Shown here: positions 37,555 to 49,049 of the stretch, one piece after another
How the letters are laid out: the number at the start of each line of letters is the position of its first letter
Position numbering within the stretch: the stretch's first letter is position 1
DNA from: Leifsonia aquatica
Lineage (GTDB): Bacteria; Actinomycetota; Actinomycetes; Actinomycetales; Microbacteriaceae
Length of the DNA: 64,000 bases
NCBI RefSeq assembly: GCF_014190775.1
Contig: NZ_JACHVP010000001.1
Coordinates: forward strand, 806,001 to 870,000
Direction of reading: 5' to 3'
Made by a program: the position numbers and the translations under genes
Notes under the pieces: model-generated
Told to the model about the DNA's origin: nothing
The model's database searches: none
What the model saw: the letters and a program-made list of their open reading frames with translations, nothing else

Positions 37555-38486
37555 GCGACGTCCTCCGTTCCGCGCGTGCGCGCCGCAGCGGCGAGCAGCA
37601 GCCGGTAGCCGGCGGAGGTGCGGTGCCAGGGAACGGGCGAAGGCCCTCCCGTCGCGAAGGCCAGCAGCGCATCGGCCAGACCGGCGTAGCCGAGGTCGTC
37701 GCCGTCGCCGAGCGCCAGCTCGTGCAGGCCGTCGTCGGCCACGACGCGCACCGCGTACCGGTCCGGACCCGGCACACCGCTGACGGTCGCGGTGACGGGG
37801 ATGCCGCCGGCCGTCTCCGCTCGCACGACGGCGACCACCTCCGACCGGGTTACGAGGTCACCGGCCGTCGCGTGGGCGTCGACCAGCGTCGCCTCCGCAA
37901 GCGGCGCAGCCTCCCCGGCCGGGAGGACCGCATCCACGAGATCGACAGCGTGCACGCCGATCGAGAGCAGGGTGCCACCGCCGCCGGCCGGATCGTCCTG
38001 CCAGGCGCGCTCGGGCACGAGGAAGCCTGCGATGTCGTGCTGCGCGATCACCTCCACCGCCCGCACCCGGCTGCCGGCGAGGCCGGCGGCGAAGGCGACG
38101 ACCGCCGGTGCGAAGCGCAGCACGGACGACGACGCGACGCGCGCTCCTGACGCGGCTGCCGCGTCGAACGTCGTCAGCGCGCCCACGGAGGCGGCGACGG
38201 TCTTGTTGAAGAAGACGGGGATCCCCGCCGCGGTACAGGCCGCCAGCACCTCGGGGGCGCGGGGGGTCCGGGGCGTGGCGACGACGAGGTCTGGACGGTC
38301 GGCGAGCAGCTGCTCGAGCGTGTCGTGCTCGGTCGCTCCGAACCGTGTCGCGAAATCGCGGCGCCGCCCGGCATCGTCCATCTCCCATATACCGGTCACC
38401 GTCGCGCCGCGGGCGCTCAGGTTCGCCGCGTCCGCGAAGGGATGGGAGTGCGCCGCACCCGCGAACGCCACCGTCGGCCCGCTCAC
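37551..38486 (-). CDS. Gfo/Idh/MocA-family oxidoreductase
   Basis: A 311-residue NAD(P)-dependent dehydrogenase of the glucose-fructose oxidoreductase/inositol dehydrogenase family. The N-terminal part (VAFAGAAHSHPFADAANL) is a Rossmann fold with an unusual AHSH after the glycines. The usual EKP motif is replaced by NKT in VFFNKTVAAS, so the typical substrate-side lysine is kept but its context changed. The C-terminal alpha/beta domain has GGGTLLSIGVHAVDLVDAVLP. The GTG start overlaps the 2-hydroxyacid dehydrogenase stop as GTGA. It probably oxidises or reduces a sugar-type intermediate in this operon. Confidence 0.83.
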   Translation of the reverse strand: MSGPTVAFAGAAHSHPFADAANLSARGATVTGIWEMDDAGRRRDFATRFGATEHDTLEQLLADRPDLVVATPRTPRAPEVLAACTAAGIPVFFNKTVAASVGALTTFDAAAASGARVASSSVLRFAPAVVAFAAGLAGSRVRAVEVIAQHDIAGFLVPERAWQDDPAGGGGTLLSIGVHAVDLVDAVLPAGEAAPLAEATLVDAHATAGDLVTRSEVVAVVRAETAGGIPVTATVSGVPGPDRYAVRVVADDGLHELALGDGDDLGYAGLADALLAFATGGPSPVPWHRTSAGYRLLLAAAARTRGTEDVA

Positions 38487-39496
38487 GCCATCCGCTCCAG
38501 GTCCTGCTCGCTGACGGCGTGCTCGAGCGGACGGCCCGCGGCGTACCGCTCGACCTCGTCCACGACGGTCGCGCCCTGTCGCAGCCGCCCCTCCCGCGTT
38601 CCGGCGGCCTTGTGCGGCACGAGCAGCGCGTTCGGGAGCGTGCGGAAGGGGCTGTCGACGGGCAGCGGCTCGTCGTCGAAGACGTCGATCGCGGCATCGA
38701 GGCGACCGCTGCGCAGCTCGGCGAGCAGGGCATCCTCGTCGACCAGCCACGAGCGCGCCGTGTTCACGAGGCCCGCACCGTCGGGCATCAGGGCGAGCTC
38801 GCGCGCGCCGATCATCCGATCGGTCTCGGGCAGGCTCGGGGCGTGCAGCGCGACGATGCGGCTGCTCGCGAGCAGCGTGTCGAGCGTCACCAGCTCTGCG
38901 CCGAGCGCCAGCGCCTCGCCGGCATCGATCGTCGGGTCCGCGAGCAGCGGGCGGGCGCCGAGCGCGCCCAGCAGTCCCAGGTACGCGCGGCCGGTGCGGG
39001 AGGCGCCCACGACTCCGATCGGGGCGTCGAGCAGTTCGTGCTGCACAGGCGCGCTCTCCGCCGCCTCCCACTCGGCACCGGCGTGCAGCGCGTGATCGAA
39101 GCGCGGGAGGCGGTGGAGCAGCGCGAGCGTGAACGCAAGCGACACCTCGGCGACCGACCGCGCCATCGCCGCGCCCGCCTGCGTGACGAGCACACGGCGC
39201 GCGAACAGCTCCGGGGTCGCGAACGGCCGGATGCTCGCGCCGCAGTGCGCCACGACCGCCAGCATTGGCAACCGGTCCAGGAGGTCCGCATCGAGCGGCG
39301 GGACGCCCCACGCGACGACGAGAACGCGCACGGCCGCGAGGTCGAGCTGCGTCAGCGCGTCGCCGAGCGACTCAGTCACGGCGAGCGCTCCCCCGAGCCG
39401 CTCCGCCGCCTCCGCGAGCCGTCGCTCGTCGCCGTCGGCGAAGAACTGCGGACGCAGCGCGGCGGGCACCGCGACGAGCACGACGGGAGCGGCCAT
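38483..39496 (-). CDS. D-isomer-specific 2-hydroxyacid dehydrogenase
   Basis: A 337-residue NAD-dependent dehydrogenase of the PGDH/GyaR family. The cofactor loop is IGVVGASRTGRAYLGLLGA. The catalytic Arg, Glu and His are in NTARSWLVDEDAL, DVFDDEPLPVDS and LVPHKAAGT. It reduces a 2-oxo acid or oxidises a D-2-hydroxy acid such as glyoxylate/hydroxypyruvate or a sugar acid. Its ATG overlaps the DapA-like gene's stop (TGATG) and its stop overlaps the Gfo gene, so translation is coupled through the operon. Confidence 0.87.
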   Translation of the reverse strand: MAAPVVLVAVPAALRPQFFADGDERRLAEAAERLGGALAVTESLGDALTQLDLAAVRVLVVAWGVPPLDADLLDRLPMLAVVAHCGASIRPFATPELFARRVLVTQAGAAMARSVAEVSLAFTLALLHRLPRFDHALHAGAEWEAAESAPVQHELLDAPIGVVGASRTGRAYLGLLGALGARPLLADPTIDAGEALALGAELVTLDTLLASSRIVALHAPSLPETDRMIGARELALMPDGAGLVNTARSWLVDEDALLAELRSGRLDAAIDVFDDEPLPVDSPFRTLPNALLVPHKAAGTREGRLRQGATVVDEVERYAAGRPLEHAVSEQDLERMA

Positions 39497-40533
39497 CAGC
39501 GCAGCCACTCGTCCCGGTGCTCGGCGATGAACGCGTCGTCGCTGAGCCGCGGGTAGGCCAGGCGCACCCGCTCGATCTCCGCCGCCTGCCCCGGCGAGAG
39601 CGTCTCCTCCGGGTCCAGGCACCAGATCCCCTCCAGGAGCCCCTGCTGGCGCAGCACCTCGTGGACTCCGGCGATCACGCCGGCGAACCCGTTGGCGGGG
39701 TCGAAGACCGCCGCGTTCAGGTCGGTCAGATCGGCGGCGAGGTCCGCGAGCTCGAGGGCCGCGGCGGCGTCGCCGGCCTGCGCCCGCTTCGCGAGGGCGA
39801 GCACGCCGGTGGCTGCGCGGGTGCCCACGGCCCACTGGCCGAGCAGGCCGCCGCGGAAGCGCAGCTCCCGCGTGCCGGTCGCGGTCTGCACCCGGTGCAC
39901 CGCAGTGAGGTCGGCGACGATCGCGTCGTCGTTGCCGGTGTAGAGCGCGACGTCGGAAGCGCGGTCGGACTCCCCCACCCCGCGGACGAGCTCGATGGTG
40001 CGGTACCGGTCGAACGGCGCCGCCTTCACGGCGACCACGGCGGTCAGATCGGCGAACCGCCGCCAGAAGTCGCGCGAGAGCACGGGGCCGCCGATCGCCT
40101 CCTGCAGGTAGAAGCCGATCACCGGCAGCACCTCGCCGACCGCACGGGCGCGCTCGATCAGCGCGTCCTCCGTCGCCCCGGCCAGGCGCGGGCTCAGCAG
40201 CACCGCGTCGTAGCCGAGCCGGGCGGCGAGCTCGGCCTCGGCGACCGCCTGCGCGGTGGGTCCGACGACGCCGGCGATGCGCACCAGGTCCCGGTCCGCC
40301 TCGCGGTCCAGCACGTCGGCCGTGAGCGCGAGCACGGGCTCCAGGAGTCCGCGGTCCGGCTCATGGATCTCGAACTGCGTCGTGTGCACCGCGATGGCGA
40401 TCCCGCCCGCGCCCGCCGCCAGGTAGTAGCGGGTCAGGGCGCGCTGGCGGCGTTCGTCGAGCCGGCGTTCCGCCGTGAGGGCGAGGGGATGCGCCGGGAC
40501 GACGAGTCCCTCGGCGAGGAGCTCCGCGCCCAT
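39496..40533 (-). CDS. DapA-like (dihydrodipicolinate synthase family) aldolase/dehydratase
   Basis: A 345-residue class I aldolase-superfamily protein. The Schiff-base lysine is in LTAVVAVKAAPFDRYRT, preceded by LPVIGFYLQEAIGGPVLS (the tyrosine region) and, at the N-terminus, RRQRALTRYYLAAGAGGIAIAVHTT, a variant of the GTTGE motif. Members outside lysine synthesis cleave or dehydrate oxo-deoxy sugar acids. The ATG overlaps the stop of the truncated epimerase gene as ATGA. In the family the C-terminal extension (about 60 residues, ending in FIAEHRDEWLR) is longer than in DapA. Context suggests sugar-acid catabolism. Confidence 0.82.
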   Translation of the reverse strand: MGAELLAEGLVVPAHPLALTAERRLDERRQRALTRYYLAAGAGGIAIAVHTTQFEIHEPDRGLLEPVLALTADVLDREADRDLVRIAGVVGPTAQAVAEAELAARLGYDAVLLSPRLAGATEDALIERARAVGEVLPVIGFYLQEAIGGPVLSRDFWRRFADLTAVVAVKAAPFDRYRTIELVRGVGESDRASDVALYTGNDDAIVADLTAVHRVQTATGTRELRFRGGLLGQWAVGTRAATGVLALAKRAQAGDAAAALELADLAADLTDLNAAVFDPANGFAGVIAGVHEVLRQQGLLEGIWCLDPEETLSPGQAAEIERVRLAYPRLSDDAFIAEHRDEWLR

Positions 40534-40997
40534 CAGAACTTCCCGTCCCGGACGGCCCACTTGGTCGGCTTCCCCGAGGTGGGGAGCCCCTCCCGCAGCC
40601 AGCCGGCCTGCCACTCGATCAGCGTCCCGGCCGGGACCGTCGGGTAGCCGAACAGCTCGAAGCAGCGCCCGGCGTTGTTGAGCAGCGCCGACGGCGCGGG
40701 CTCGCCCACGAAGGAGACCTCGCGGTCGAACAGCGCGCCGAAGCGCTCGGCGATGCCCCGCACGCTCAGCAGCTCGGGACCGGTCAGGTTGACGGTGAAG
40801 ACGGCGTCGCTGGCGTGCCCGAGCGACCGCAGCACGACCTCGTTCGCGTAGCCCTGCCACACGACGTTCACGGCGCCCGTCGTCAGATCGACCGGCGCCC
40901 CCGACAGCACGGTCGACCCGATGTCGGCGAGCACGCCGTAGCGCAGGTCGACGGCGTAGTTGAGGCGCACGATCGACACCCGGGTCCCGCGCGTCAC
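40533..40997 (-). pseudogene. NAD-dependent epimerase/dehydratase, 5'-truncated remnant
   Basis: About 155 C-terminal residues of an extended-SDR epimerase/dehydratase, recognised from VSIVRLNYAVDLRYGVL, NVVWQGYANEVVLRSL, FTVNLTGPELLSVRGIAERF and a C-terminus WLREGLPTSGKPTKWAVRDGKF. The N-terminal Rossmann domain, with GxxGxxG and the catalytic YxxxK, is missing: upstream the frame stays open but codes for unrelated residues antisense to a plus-strand gene remnant. The 3' end is intact and overlaps the DapA-like gene. Loss of the cofactor half should abolish activity. The exact break is uncertain, about 40995-41015. Confidence 0.8.
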
Positions 40998-41010
40998 GGC
41001 GCCGAACTCG

Positions 41011-41469
41011 GAGCTGCTCGCCGCTCCCGGAATCGCCGCCCTGCACGACCGCGACGCGGACCGGCCGCTGACCGCCGTCCGCGACGCGCTCGGCTGGCGT
41101 CGCGCCCTCTCGTGGTACGCCGGCTGCCGCATCCACCTGCTCGACGGGCCCGACGGCACCCCGGCGGCGTACGCGGTCACGCGGGTCGGCGACGAACCGG
41201 CGCTGCTGGAGGCGGCGGGCGACCGCGCCGCGCTCGCAGCCCTGGGGCACGTGATCCGCGACGAGCTCGTGCGCGCCGGAGCAGCGACGGTGTCCATCGA
41301 GGTCCCGACCGGCGCGCCGTACGACGACCTCGTCGCGCGGATCGTCGCCGACCCGGTCCCGGTTCCCGACGACACCGGGATGTTCCACCCGCTCGACGCC
41401 GACGCCGCGACGGTGCGCGAGACCCTCGACCATCCCCGCGCCTTCCACTGGACCGGGGACTACCTGTGA
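41011..41469 (+). pseudogene. C-terminal remnant of an unidentified protein, possibly GNAT-like
   Basis: About 152 residues on the plus strand with actinobacterial codon use (third position G/C) and a normal end. YAGCRIHLLDGPDGTPAAYAV followed by TRVGDEPALLEAAGDRAAL looks like the strand-turn-strand of a GNAT or similar acyltransferase C-terminal domain, but I do not firmly recognise it. No start codon or ribosome site is credible near its left edge, where it abuts the truncated epimerase gene on the other strand. It reads into the ceramidase-like start 46 bases later, so the two were probably one operon elsewhere. Confidence 0.55.
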
Positions 41470-41515
41470 CCGGCATCGCCGCCGCCTCACCCGCCATCGA
41501 TCGAACGGAGCACGC

Positions 41516-41644
41516 ATGACCGAGCTGGGCGCACGCCTCGCCGTCCCGCGCACCGACGCCCCCGTGGGCGTCGCCCGCCGGGACGTCACACCGCCGACGG
41601 GCATCCGGGCGAAGAACTGGGGACCGGCCGACTGGCCCGAAGAC
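41516..41644 (+). pseudogene. N-terminal remnant of a neutral/alkaline ceramidase-like protein
   Basis: Starts at an ATG and reads about 40 recognisable residues: VGVARRDVTPPTGIRAKNWG, then PADW, which is the conserved beginning of a family annotated as neutral/alkaline non-lysosomal ceramidase-like proteins, often found in sugar catabolic clusters. After PADW the similarity stops, and the frame runs on only as the shadow of the minus-strand monooxygenase gene. The remaining several hundred residues are absent. The right break is about 41637-41655. Confidence 0.65.
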
Positions 41645-41649
41645 CGGCA

Positions 41650-44954
<3,305 letters not shown>

Positions 44955-44969
44955 TCCGCTCGGTCGCCG

Positions 44970-45010
44970 ACGGAGGAGATCCGGGCCCAACGGCTCAGGA
45001 TCCCCTCCGT
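44970..45010. terminator. Hairpin A after sufU, Shine-Dalgarno-like arms
   Basis: ACGGAGGAGATCC pairs with GGATCCCCTCCGT (one A-C mismatch) around a 15-base loop, 15 bases after the sufU stop. The arm is the same as in the hairpin at 25002-25044. Confidence 0.75.
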
Positions 45011-45042
45011 TACCGGCCCGCGGCCGGCGTGTCGAGCGAAAA

Positions 45043-45077
45043 CTCCTCCGTTGCCCACGACGTGGCCACGGGAGGAG
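45043..45077. terminator. Hairpin B after sufU
   Basis: CTCCTCCGT pairs with ACGGGAGGAG (one bulged G) around a GC-rich loop that can itself pair (CCAC with GTGG). The arm order is reversed relative to hairpins A and D: the pyrimidine arm comes first. Confidence 0.6.
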
Positions 45078-45108
45078 ATCGGGTCGCGAAGGGACCCGAA
45101 ACGCCGGG

Positions 45109-45151
45109 AACGGAGGAGAACCGGCCCCGCGGGGCCGATCCATCCTCCGTT
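45109..45151. terminator. Hairpin D between sufU and the convergent small gene
   Basis: AACGGAGGA pairs with TCCTCCGTT as outer stem; inside it, GGCCCCGCGGGGCC is a second self-complementary stem. It ends 23 bases before the stop of the minus-strand gene at 45175 and probably terminates that gene. Confidence 0.75.
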
Positions 45152-45174
45152 CCGCGCGCCGCGTCGGGCGAGCG

Positions 45175-45456
45175 CTACGGGACCGGCGCCAGGTCGACCT
45201 CGTCGGCGATCGCCTCCAGGGCCGACGGCAGCGACGGGAAGGTCGTGCCGTAGACGAGCCCGGAGGGGCCGGCCGCCGTCCACGCTGCGCTGCCGCGCTC
45301 GACCTTGCCGACCAGATACCGCTTGTGGCCGCCCAGGACCTGGCGCTGGGCGATGGGCAGCGTGAGCGGGAAGGCGTACACGTCGCCCCGGGGGCTGACC
45401 ACCAGCTCCCACCGGGCTTTGCCGGGGTTGAATTTACTCGTGAAGATGCGCGACAT
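45175..45456 (-). CDS. Conserved-looking small hypothetical protein
   Basis: A 93-residue soluble protein that I do not recognise. It starts MSRIFTSKFNPGKARWELVV and has two short repeats of alternating hydrophobic and charged residues (WELVVSPRGDVYAFPL, HKRYLVGKVERG), suggesting a small beta-sheet protein; the C-terminus ALEAIADEVDLAPVP is a helix plus tail. Third-position GC fits real coding. It stands alone, convergent with sufU across the three hairpins. No signal peptide or membrane segment. Confidence 0.6.
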   Translation of the reverse strand: MSRIFTSKFNPGKARWELVVSPRGDVYAFPLTLPIAQRQVLGGHKRYLVGKVERGSAAWTAAGPSGLVYGTTFPSLPSALEAIADEVDLAPVP

Positions 45457-45558
45457 GATCGCTCGTTTCTACCCTCCTCGCGGGGTCGGTCGCCAGGTAG
45501 ATGACGGCCTGTTGCGGGCGGCCCGGCCGCAGGAGGCGACCGGGCCGCCCGCGCGGTG

Positions 45559-46578
45559 TCACTGGTTGCTCAGCGGGAGCCCCGCGGGGTTGACCTCGGA
45601 GGTCGGCACGGACTCGTTCGCGAGGTTGTATGCCTTCAAGACCTTCGCGTACTGACCGTGCTCGATGACGTAGTTCAGCGCCGCCGCGACCGGCTCGGCG
45701 AGTCCGCTGCCCTTCTTCGACGTGGCGGCGATGAGGCCCTTCACGGTCTCGCCCGCGCCCGAGAAGGTGCCGGCGGTGCGGATGGGGTTGGCGGTCTTCG
45801 CGGTCTGCGTCTCCTGGTAGGCGACGGAGGGGTTCGGCGTGAAGTAGGCGTCGATCTTGACCGAGTTCAGCGCGAGGTACACCGCATTGGTGTCCGGGTA
45901 GTACTTGACGTCGAGCGTCTTGCCCTCGGCCTGGAGCTTCTGCTGCCACTCGAGCAGGATCTTCTCCTGGTTGGTGCCGCGGTCGGTCGCGACCGTCAGC
46001 CCGGCGAGGTTCTCGTAGTCGCCGTCGAACTGCCAGGTGTTCTTCTTGAGCACGGCGAACGCGAGGATGTCCTGGCGGTAGGAGGCGAAGTCGTACTTCT
46101 GCTTGCGCTCCTCGGTCACCGTGATGTTCGAGAAGCCGGTGTCGATGGTCCCGTTGTCGATGCCGACGAAAAGGTTCTGCCAGGTGGCGTTCTTGAACTC
46201 CGGCTGGAGGCCGAGCACCTTCGCGACGAGGCGCGCCAGGTCGGGGTCGGTGCCGGTGTACGTCTTCTGGTCGTCGCCGATGTAGGTGATGGGCGGGAAG
46301 CCGGAGGGCAGCGCGCCGAGACCGACGACCAGCTTGCCGCTCTTCTTCACGCTCTCGGGCAGGGTGTCGCGGATGCTGTCGACCTGCTTCAGCTCGACCG
46401 TGGTCTCGGTGGCGACGCCGTTCGAGTGGGCGCCGACGGTGACGCTGTCGGATCCGTCGCTCGTGCCGCTCGCCGACGCCTGTCCGGAGCAGGCCGCGAG
46501 GGAGGCGATGAGCGCGGTGGCGACGAGCGCGGCGGACGCGATGGTCCGTCGGCGGCGCCGGGGGATGTGCTGTGTCAT
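45559..46578 (-). CDS. ABC importer substrate-binding lipoprotein, polar amino acid type
   Basis: A 339-residue exported lipoprotein. The signal peptide (MTQHIPRRRRRTIASAALVA...) ends in the lipobox SLAAC. The mature part is a family 3 solute-binding protein: ESVKKSGKLVVGLGALPSGFPP, TYTGTDPDLARLVAKVLG, TWQNLFVGIDNGTIDTGFSN, VTEERKQKYDFASY, with a two-lobed periplasmic-binding fold. It is the last gene of a four-gene minus-strand operon with its ATPase and permease. GGAGAAACC precedes the ATG, unlike the leaderless genes around. The amino acid or opine bound is not evident. Confidence 0.9.
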   Translation of the reverse strand: MTQHIPRRRRRTIASAALVATALIASLAACSGQASASGTSDGSDSVTVGAHSNGVATETTVELKQVDSIRDTLPESVKKSGKLVVGLGALPSGFPPITYIGDDQKTYTGTDPDLARLVAKVLGLQPEFKNATWQNLFVGIDNGTIDTGFSNITVTEERKQKYDFASYRQDILAFAVLKKNTWQFDGDYENLAGLTVATDRGTNQEKILLEWQQKLQAEGKTLDVKYYPDTNAVYLALNSVKIDAYFTPNPSVAYQETQTAKTANPIRTAGTFSGAGETVKGLIAATSKKGSGLAEPVAAALNYVIEHGQYAKVLKAYNLANESVPTSEVNPAGLPLSNQ

Positions 46579-46618
46579 GGGTTTCTCCAGGGTGCGGTTG
46601 GCGGTGTGCGGGTGGTGT

Positions 46619-47377
46619 TCAGAGCACGCGGCTCAGGAACTCTCTGGTGCGCTTCTCGCGCGGGTGGTCGAGCACGTCGGCCGGGGTGCCCTCCTCGACC
46701 ACGACGCCGTCGTCGAGGAAGACGACGCGGTCGGCCACCTCCCGGGCGAAGCCGATCTCGTGCGTGACGACCACGAGGGTGGCGCCGCTGCCGGCGAGCG
46801 AGCGGATGACCGCGAGCACTTCGCCGACGAGTTCGGGGTCGAGCGCGCTGGTCGGTTCGTCGAAGAGCAGCACCTCGGGCTCCAGGGCGAGCGCCCGGGC
46901 GATCGCCACGCGCTGCTGCTGGCCGCCGGAGAGCTGGCGGGGGTACGCCGCCTCCTTCTCGGCGAGGCCGACACGCGCCAGGAGGGTGCGGGCCCGCTCC
47001 CGGGCGGCCGCCGGTGCGACGCCGTGCGCGATCGGGGCCTCGGTCACGTTCTCGAGGATCGTCAGGTGCGGGAAGAGGTTGAAGCTCTGGAAGACGAATC
47101 CGATCCGGGCACGCTGGGCGAGGATGCGGCGCTCGCTGAGCTCCTTCAGCCGGCCGCGGTGCACGTGCACGCCGATCAGCTCGCCGCCCACGACCACATA
47201 GCCTTCGTCGAGCGGCTCCAGGTGGTTGATGGCGCGCAGCAGCGTGGACTTGCCCGAGCCGGACGGGCCGAGCACGACCGTGACCGTGCCCGCCTCGATC
47301 GTGAGGTCGATCCCGCGCAGCACGGGATGATCTCCGAAGGCCTTGGTCGCGTTGGCGATCTCGATGCCGGCGCTCAT
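46619..47377 (-). CDS. ABC importer ATPase, polar amino acid type
   Basis: A 252-residue ATPase of the GlnQ/HisP type that powers the importer from the cytoplasmic side. Walker A is [12 protein letters not shown], the Q-loop is [12 protein letters not shown], the signature is [16 protein letters not shown], Walker B is [16 protein letters not shown], and the switch histidine is in VVVTHEIGF. The start overlaps the permease stop, so the two are translationally coupled; the binding-protein gene follows after 40 bases. Confidence 0.95.
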   Translation of the reverse strand: MSAGIEIANATKAFGDHPVLRGIDLTIEAGTVTVVLGPSGSGKSTLLRAINHLEPLDEGYVVVGGELIGVHVHRGRLKELSERRILAQRARIGFVFQSFNLFPHLTILENVTEAPIAHGVAPAAARERARTLLARVGLAEKEAAYPRQLSGGQQQRVAIARALALEPEVLLFDEPTSALDPELVGEVLAVIRSLAGSGATLVVVTHEIGFAREVADRVVFLDDGVVVEEGTPADVLDHPREKRTREFLSRVL

Positions 47378-48375
47378 ATCGTCGGTCCGATCCCGCGTGC
47401 CCAGGTGCGCACGCGCTGCAGGGGGGTCGGCGGCAGGGCGCGCACCGATCCGCGGGCGTAGTAGCGCTCGATGTAGTACTGGATGGTCGAGACGACGCTG
47501 GTCAGGACCAGGTACCAGATGGTGGCGACGACCAGCAGCGGGATGATGTCGCCGGGGTTCGTGCTGCCGATGCTCTGGACGACGCCGAACAGGTCGAGCA
47601 GCGAGACGTAGAAGAGCAGGGAGCTGGCCTTCAGGAGGCCGATGATCTGGTTGACGTACGCGGGAACGATCGACCGCAGCGCCTGGGGGAGGATGACCCG
47701 GCGGAACTGCCGGCCGCGGGAGAGGCCGAGGGCCTTCGCGGCCTCCTGCTGGCCCGGGTCCACGGCGAGCACGCCGGCGCGGACGACCTCGGAGGCGTAC
47801 GCGATCTCGCTCAGGCTCAGGCCGATCACGCCGAGCGTCAGATCGGAGAGCACCGTCACCGTCGGCACCGTGAGTTGGGGGCCGAACGGGATCCCGATCC
47901 CGATCGACGGGTAGAGGCTGCCCAGGTTGTACAGGAAGATCAGCACGAGGATCAGCGGCACCGAGCGGAACAGCCAGACGTACAGCCAACTGACCGTGTT
48001 GAGCACCGGGTTGGGCGACAGGCGGCCCAGCGCGATGACGACACCGCCGACGAAGCTTACGACGGCGCTGATCGCGGTGGCGGTGAGGGTGAGCTGGAGT
48101 CCCGTCAGGATCGCGGGGCTGAACAGCCATTTTCCGACCTTCGCCCACTCCCACGACGGGTTGGTGAAGAGCGACTGCCCGGCGTTCACCAGCAGCAGCA
48201 GCACCAGGGCGGCGCCCAGCCACCGGCCGGGGTGGCGGAGGGCGAGGACCGGACGGTCGGCCAGGCGGCGCAGGGCGGCGGAGTCGGGGAGGGGCGCGCG
48301 TCCGGAGAGCGTCGATCCCGGGGCGGTGACTGCGGCGTCCGCCGTCGCCGGCGCGGCCGTCGTGGTCGCGCTCAT
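47374..48375 (-). CDS. ABC importer permease, polar amino acid type
   Basis: A 333-residue permease. A variable Ala/Thr-rich N-terminus (about 50 residues) precedes five to six membrane helices: [58 protein letters not shown] and so on. The cytoplasmic EAA loop that contacts the ATPase is [24 protein letters not shown], and the HisMQ-type region follows. It overlaps the GNAT gene upstream and the ATPase gene downstream. Confidence 0.92.
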   Translation of the reverse strand: MSATTTAAPATADAAVTAPGSTLSGRAPLPDSAALRRLADRPVLALRHPGRWLGAALVLLLLVNAGQSLFTNPSWEWAKVGKWLFSPAILTGLQLTLTATAISAVVSFVGGVVIALGRLSPNPVLNTVSWLYVWLFRSVPLILVLIFLYNLGSLYPSIGIGIPFGPQLTVPTVTVLSDLTLGVIGLSLSEIAYASEVVRAGVLAVDPGQQEAAKALGLSRGRQFRRVILPQALRSIVPAYVNQIIGLLKASSLLFYVSLLDLFGVVQSIGSTNPGDIIPLLVVATIWYLVLTSVVSTIQYYIERYYARGSVRALPPTPLQRVRTWARGIGPTI

Positions 48376-48893
48376 CGTCGGCCGCCTGCGGAGCGCGCCG
48401 ACAGCGTCTTCTCGAACGGGTGGATGCCGACCTCCTCGGCGGTCAGCGCCGGGTCGTACAGCGGGGTGTACCCCGCGGCGAGGTACAGGCCCTTCGCCTC
48501 CGGCTGGCGCGGCCCGGTGGTGAGATACACCCGGGTGTAGCCGCGGCGCACGGCCTCGGACTCCAGCTCGGCGACGACCCGGCGCCCGAGACCCTCGCGG
48601 CGATGGGCCGAGCTCGTCCAGATGCGCTTGAGCTCGGCGGTGCTCTCGTCGTAGCGCTTGAACGCGCCGCCCGCGATGGGCGTCCCGTCACGGAGCAGCA
48701 CGACGAAGGCGCCGTGCGGCGCCGCGAACTCCTCGGCGGGGTAGCGGCTCAGCTCGGTCGAGGCGCGCTCGCCGAAGAAGTCGCCGTACCGGGTGTCGTA
48801 CTCGAGTTCGAGCTCGGCGAGCAGCGGTCGGGCCAGTTCGTCGGTGGCGTCGACGTACCGGAACTCGTCGGCGATGACGGGGGATGTGGTCAT
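48372..48893 (-). CDS. GNAT-family N-acetyltransferase, first gene of the ABC importer operon
   Basis: A 173-residue GNAT protein. The central strands are [21 protein letters not shown] and [21 protein letters not shown], where RREGLGRR is the acetyl-CoA loop; [20 protein letters not shown] and the YTPLYD turn complete the fold. GGAGG lies eight bases before the ATG. Its stop overlaps the permease start, so it is part of the importer operon and may modify or detoxify the imported compound. Divergent from the FAD/NAD(P)-binding protein gene. Confidence 0.87.
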   Translation of the reverse strand: MTTSPVIADEFRYVDATDELARPLLAELELEYDTRYGDFFGERASTELSRYPAEEFAAPHGAFVVLLRDGTPIAGGAFKRYDESTAELKRIWTSSAHRREGLGRRVVAELESEAVRRGYTRVYLTTGPRQPEAKGLYLAAGYTPLYDPALTAEEVGIHPFEKTLSARSAGGRR

Positions 48894-49049
48894 CGACGGG
48901 CCTCCAATCGGATGGGGAGCGGAACGGTTGCCGACGACCGTACGGGCGGCCGTCAAGCGGGCGGGAGCTCCCGTTACGGTTTGCGACGCGGGCGTCACAC
49001 GGCGAAACGGAGGCTTGGCAGCAGGCTGTCGGCGGGCGACGCTGCTCGG

